This document shows positions 60,824 to 64,000 of a stretch of 64,000 nucleotides of DNA, one piece after another. Where the stretch lies: assembly GCA_945919075.1 (NCBI GenBank), contig CAMEIX010000013.1:1-64000 (forward strand), in the 5' to 3' direction. The notes beneath the pieces were generated by a model. It was not told the origin of the DNA. It did no database searches and worked only from the letters and a program-made list of their open reading frames with translations. How positions within the stretch are numbered: the stretch's first letter is position 1; the number at the start of each line of letters is the position of its first letter. Source of the stretch: an uncultured Lachnospiraceae bacterium (lineage in GTDB: Bacteria > Bacillota > Clostridia > Lachnospirales > Lachnospiraceae). A program made the translations under genes and the position numbers.

Positions 60824-60882
60824 AGTAACGATAATACACTACATATTAATTACGAATTTTTTATCAAGGAGGCTTTTTAAAA

Positions 60883-61443
60883 ATGGAAAAAGGAAAGTTA
60901 GGCGTAAGAATGTCATTTTATGCAACCGTTGCATTTCTTCTGGTTCTTTTAACCAGTAACATTATTCCCGTATTCTTACTTTTGGGTGTTACTATGGTTG
61001 TAGAGCAGAATGAATGGGCAAGCCGTCAGGTAATTCAGGCAATCGTATTACAGTTCTTATCTGTAGTTGTCAGCACTGTTTTCGGCGTATTCAGTGTATT
61101 CTACAGAATTCCGGTATTCGGAACCATCTGGGGAATCATTGTAAGTACTGTTGAGTCCATCATTGCAATTGTGGTTCTTGTATTTGGCATTATCGCACTT
61201 GTAAATGTAAGCAAGGGTAAGGAAGCAAATGTTCCTTTGGCAAACAAGTTTGCAAACTGGGCATATGGCAAGACTGTTGTAAAACCTGTATATCAGCAGC
61301 CCGTATATCAGCAGCCCGTATATCAGCAGCCCGTAGCTCCTGCTCCTACATCTGCACCTGCTGCAGGCGTATGTGCAAACTGTGGCGCACCTTTAAACGG
61401 AGCAGCATTCTGTACAAAGTGTGGCACACCTGTTGCTAAATAA
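60883..61443 (+). CDS. Membrane protein with YQQPV repeats and C-terminal zinc ribbon
   Basis: A 186-residue protein. Three hydrophobic segments (about residues 12-38, 55-75 and 85-115) are followed by a linker with VYQQP three times in tandem (encoded by a 15-bp direct repeat at about 61290-61333), a Pro/Ala run and a zinc ribbon, CANCGAPLNGAAFCTKCG. Such proteins are common in Firmicutes; their role is unknown. A perfect AAGGAGG site and promoter suggest good expression. Codon use is like that of highly expressed neighbours. Confidence 0.85.
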   Translation: MEKGKLGVRMSFYATVAFLLVLLTSNIIPVFLLLGVTMVVEQNEWASRQVIQAIVLQFLSVVVSTVFGVFSVFYRIPVFGTIWGIIVSTVESIIAIVVLVFGIIALVNVSKGKEANVPLANKFANWAYGKTVVKPVYQQPVYQQPVYQQPVAPAPTSAPAAGVCANCGAPLNGAAFCTKCGTPVAK

Positions 61444-61477
61444 TTCATTGTCAGATCGTTAATTGCATAAATAAAGG

Positions 61478-61738
61478 TTATGACAAAAAGGAGTACATAT
61501 TACCCCTTAACAGAGAGAGCGACCCGGAAACGGCTGAGAGGTTGCTTGAAGGAAGGAATATGGAAGGTAGTTTTCGAACCGGAGGGTCGAACGCGTAAGC
61601 ATAGTAAATCCTCACGGGTTGTTCCCGTTACCGAACAGGACTTTTATGGAAGTCCATGAGGCAGTATATATACTGTGAACAAAGGTGGTACCGCGGAAAT
61701 TCGCCCTTTGCCGGAAACGGCAGAGGGCTTTTTAATTG
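61478..61738 (+). ncRNA. T-box riboswitch of valS
   Basis: Near the 3' end AAAGGTGGTACCGCGG is the T-box sequence that pairs with the uncharged tRNA acceptor end. Upstream are the AGAGAG box and the GGTTG apical segment of stem I; GCGACCC and GGGTCG pair at its base, and GTC at 61586-61588 is the likeliest valine specifier codon, though its position is uncertain. The leader ends in a terminator, GCCCTTTGCC / GGCAGAGGGC, followed by five T residues (61705-61738). Confidence 0.93.
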
Positions 61739-61773
61739 TTTTAAGTTTTCGCAGAAAAGGAAAGGAAAAATTT

Positions 61774-64000
61774 ATGAGCAAGGAATTGGCAAAGACCTAT
61801 GACCCAAAAGGCATAGAGGACAGATTGTATCAGAAATGGATGGATAAGAAATATTTCCATGCAGAGGTGGATTACAGCAAGAAACCCTTTACGATTGTGA
61901 TACCGCCCCCAAACATTACCGGACAGTTACACATGGGACATGCATTGGATAATACCATGCAGGACATTTTAATCCGTTTCAAAAGAATGCAGGGCTACAA
62001 TGCGCTCTGGCAGCCCGGAACGGACCATGCGAGTATTGCAACCGAAGTCAAGATTATTGAAAAGTTGAAAGAGCAGGGCATTGATAAACATGATCTTGGC
62101 AGAGAGAAATTTCTGAAAAAGGCATGGGATTGGAAAAAAGAATATGGCGGAAGAATTATTTCCCAGTTAAAGAAATTGGGTTCTTCCTGCGACTGGGACA
62201 GAGAACGTTTTACCATGGATGAGGGTTGCAATAAAGCCGTTACCGAAGTTTTCTGCAAAATGCATGAAAAGGGATGGATTTATAAGGGAGCAAGAATCAT
62301 TAACTGGTGTCCTGTCTGCAATACTTCCATTTCGGATGCAGAAGTAGAATACGAAGAGCAGGCCGGGCATTTCTGGCATATCAACTACCCGCTGTTGAAT
62401 GAGGATGGCAGTGTAAGTACGACGGAGTTTCTGGAATTTGCAACGACCCGTCCCGAAACCATGTTAGGGGATACTGCCGTGGCAGTAAACCCTGAAGATG
62501 ACCGTTATAAGGCACTGGTTGGAAGAAAAGTCCTTCTCCCCATCGTGAACAGAGAGATTCCCATTGTTGCCGACAGTTATGTTGACATGGAATTTGGTAC
62601 CGGTGTTGTTAAGATTACCCCTGCCCATGACCCTAACGATTTTGAAGTAGGAAAACGTCATAATCTGCCTGTCATCAATATTATGAATGATGATGCAACC
62701 ATCAATAAAAATGGCGGCAAGTTTGAAGGTATGGACCGCTATGAAGCAAGAAAGGCCATCGTAAAAGAATTAGATGAGATGGGACTTTTGGTTCGTATTG
62801 AGGATTATTCCCATAATGTAGGTACCCATGACCGTTGTAAGACCACCATTGAACCTCTTGTAAAAGAGCAGTGGTTTGTTAAAATGGATGAACTGATCAA
62901 ACCAGCCGTAGAAGCAGTAAAGAATAAAGAAATTCAGTTAATTCCCGAGAGAATGGAGAAAACCTATTTTAACTGGACGGACAATATTCGTGACTGGTGT
63001 ATCAGCCGTCAGCTCTGGTGGGGACACAGAATCCCGGCTTATTATTGTGATGACTGTGGCGAAGTAGTGGTAGCAAAGGAATGCCCTCAGGTTTGTCCGA
63101 AGTGTGGTAAGACTCATTTTACACAGGATCCGGATACTCTGGATACCTGGTTTTCCTCTGCACTCTGGCCTTTCTCTACACTGGGCTGGCCGGAAATGAC
63201 CGAGGACTTAAAGTATTTTTACCCCACGGATGTACTGGTAACCGGATACGATATTATCTTCTTCTGGGTAATCCGTATGATTTTCTCCGGTTACGAACAG
63301 ATGAAGGAGAAGCCTTTTAAGACCGTTTTGTTCCATGGTCTTGTAAGGGACAGTCAGGGAAGAAAAATGAGTAAATCCCTTGGCAATGGTATTGATCCGC
63401 TGGAAATCATCGACCAGTACGGCGCGGATGCACTGCGGCTTACCCTGATTACCGGAAATGCACCCGGTAATGATATGCGTTTCTATTACGAAAGAGTAGA
63501 AGCAAGTCGCAACTTTGCCAATAAGGTATGGAATGCTTCCCGTTTCATTATGATGAACATGGAAGGTAAGACGGTAACGACTCCTGCCGCCAAAGATTTT
63601 GCTCCGGTAGATAAGTGGATTCTTTCTAAACTGAATACCCTCATTAAAGTAGTAACCGAAAATATGGAAAACTTTGAACTGGGTATTGCGGTACAGAAGG
63701 TTTATGACTTCATCTGGGATGAATTCTGCGACTGGTATATTGAAATGGTAAAACCCAGACTGTACAATTCAGATGATGCCAAGAGCCAGAATGCGGCACT
63801 TTACACCTTAAAGACCGTACTCATTGATGCACTGAAATTATTGCATCCTTATATGCCTTTCATTACGGAAGAAATTTTCTGTACCCTGCAGTCGGAAGAA
63901 GAGTCCATTATGATTTCTTCCTGGCCTGTTTACACAGAAGAAAAGAATTTCGCGAAAGAAGAAAAGGATATTGAAACGATAAAAGAAGCCGTTCGTGGTA
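61774..64000 (+). CDS. valS: Valine-tRNA ligase, incomplete at the window end
   Basis: The first 742 codons of valyl-tRNA synthetase; the gene runs out of the window (normal length about 880). [19 protein letters not shown] near residue 45 is the HIGH motif, [11 protein letters not shown] near residue 530 the KMSKS motif; between lies the editing domain ([18 protein letters not shown]) and a CPVC ... zinc-type pair region ([20 protein letters not shown]). The anticodon-binding domain begins near residue 610. AAAGGAAAGG precedes the ATG. Expression is under T-box control, responding to uncharged valine tRNA. Confidence 0.98.
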   Translation, partial: MSKELAKTYDPKGIEDRLYQKWMDKKYFHAEVDYSKKPFTIVIPPPNITGQLHMGHALDNTMQDILIRFKRMQGYNALWQPGTDHASIATEVKIIEKLKEQGIDKHDLGREKFLKKAWDWKKEYGGRIISQLKKLGSSCDWDRERFTMDEGCNKAVTEVFCKMHEKGWIYKGARIINWCPVCNTSISDAEVEYEEQAGHFWHINYPLLNEDGSVSTTEFLEFATTRPETMLGDTAVAVNPEDDRYKALVGRKVLLPIVNREIPIVADSYVDMEFGTGVVKITPAHDPNDFEVGKRHNLPVINIMNDDATINKNGGKFEGMDRYEARKAIVKELDEMGLLVRIEDYSHNVGTHDRCKTTIEPLVKEQWFVKMDELIKPAVEAVKNKEIQLIPERMEKTYFNWTDNIRDWCISRQLWWGHRIPAYYCDDCGEVVVAKECPQVCPKCGKTHFTQDPDTLDTWFSSALWPFSTLGWPEMTEDLKYFYPTDVLVTGYDIIFFWVIRMIFSGYEQMKEKPFKTVLFHGLVRDSQGRKMSKSLGNGIDPLEIIDQYGADALRLTLITGNAPGNDMRFYYERVEASRNFANKVWNASRFIMMNMEGKTVTTPAAKDFAPVDKWILSKLNTLIKVVTENMENFELGIAVQKVYDFIWDEFCDWYIEMVKPRLYNSDDAKSQNAALYTLKTVLIDALKLLHPYMPFITEEIFCTLQSEEESIMISSWPVYTEEKNFAKEEKDIETIKEAVRG

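Overview
The window looks like chromosomal DNA of a Gram-positive, low-to-moderate GC anaerobe of the class Clostridia, most likely the family Lachnospiraceae. This rests on strong AGGAGG-type ribosome sites, T-box and TPP riboswitches, GAAC-N4-GTTC SOS boxes, AddAB instead of RecBCD, meso-diaminopimelate dehydrogenase, AsnA, a flavodiiron protein and many families usual in gut Clostridia (DUF6062, DUF4125, TIGR01440, sce7726). No genus is claimed. No rRNA, tRNA, CRISPR array, intact transposase or prophage was seen.

Layout. 1-1.3 kb is a decayed accessory segment: the tail of a helix-turn-helix gene and a probably truncated gene of unknown function. 1.9-5.4 kb holds an intracellular GH13 amylase between two copies of an 80-bp hairpin/terminator module, then gene debris (a DUF2442 gene with an in-frame stop, and a purN start joined to the tail of a HAM1-like gene). 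5.5-15.2 kb holds a sce7726-like protein, a metallo-beta-lactamase lipoprotein, an orphan type IV pilin, a flavodiiron protein, a very large four-part fusion (epimerase, TPR, DUF4037, DUF4125), Ddh, a TSUP exporter and a membrane-anchored EEP hydrolase. 15.2-18.7 kb is a carB unit with a 40-codon leader ORF and terminator in front. 18.7-19.8 kb is non-coding with the first copy of a 241-bp structured repeat.

19.8-36 kb mixes membrane enzymes (a DUF3810 protein, an MBOAT/SGNH acyl-transfer pair), an M19 dipeptidase, a HAD phosphatase, exonuclease III followed by two tandem radical SAM enzymes, a diguanylate cyclase, a methyltransferase, a DUF89 phosphatase, an orphan PTS EIIC and an alpha/beta hydrolase. 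35.8-42.8 kb is addB-addA. 42.8-43.8 kb is thiT on the minus strand under a TPP riboswitch. 43.8-48.2 kb holds 28-bp tandem repeats, small membrane proteins, regulators and the second copy of the 241-bp repeat. 48.3-54.3 kb has asnA diverging from an SOS-type unit (a TIGR03916-like radical SAM protein and a TIGR03915-like partner), followed by an iron-sulfur helicase with a nuclease-like N-terminus. 54.3-64 kb has a DnaA-box-like cluster, a DUF2142 protein, a PadR-DUF1700-DUF4097 operon with a long operator palindrome, a MATE gene with an apparent internal deletion, an ECF S-component with pyridoxal/pyridoxamine kinase, a zinc-ribbon membrane protein, and T-box-controlled valS running off the end.

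Most interesting points: the 241-bp repeat found twice, about 91% identical, with long stems and a compensatory base-pair change; the four-domain fusion protein; the tandem radical SAM genes behind exonuclease III; the leader ORF/terminator before carB; the two SOS boxes framing a repair promoter; and the several gene remnants created by deletion.
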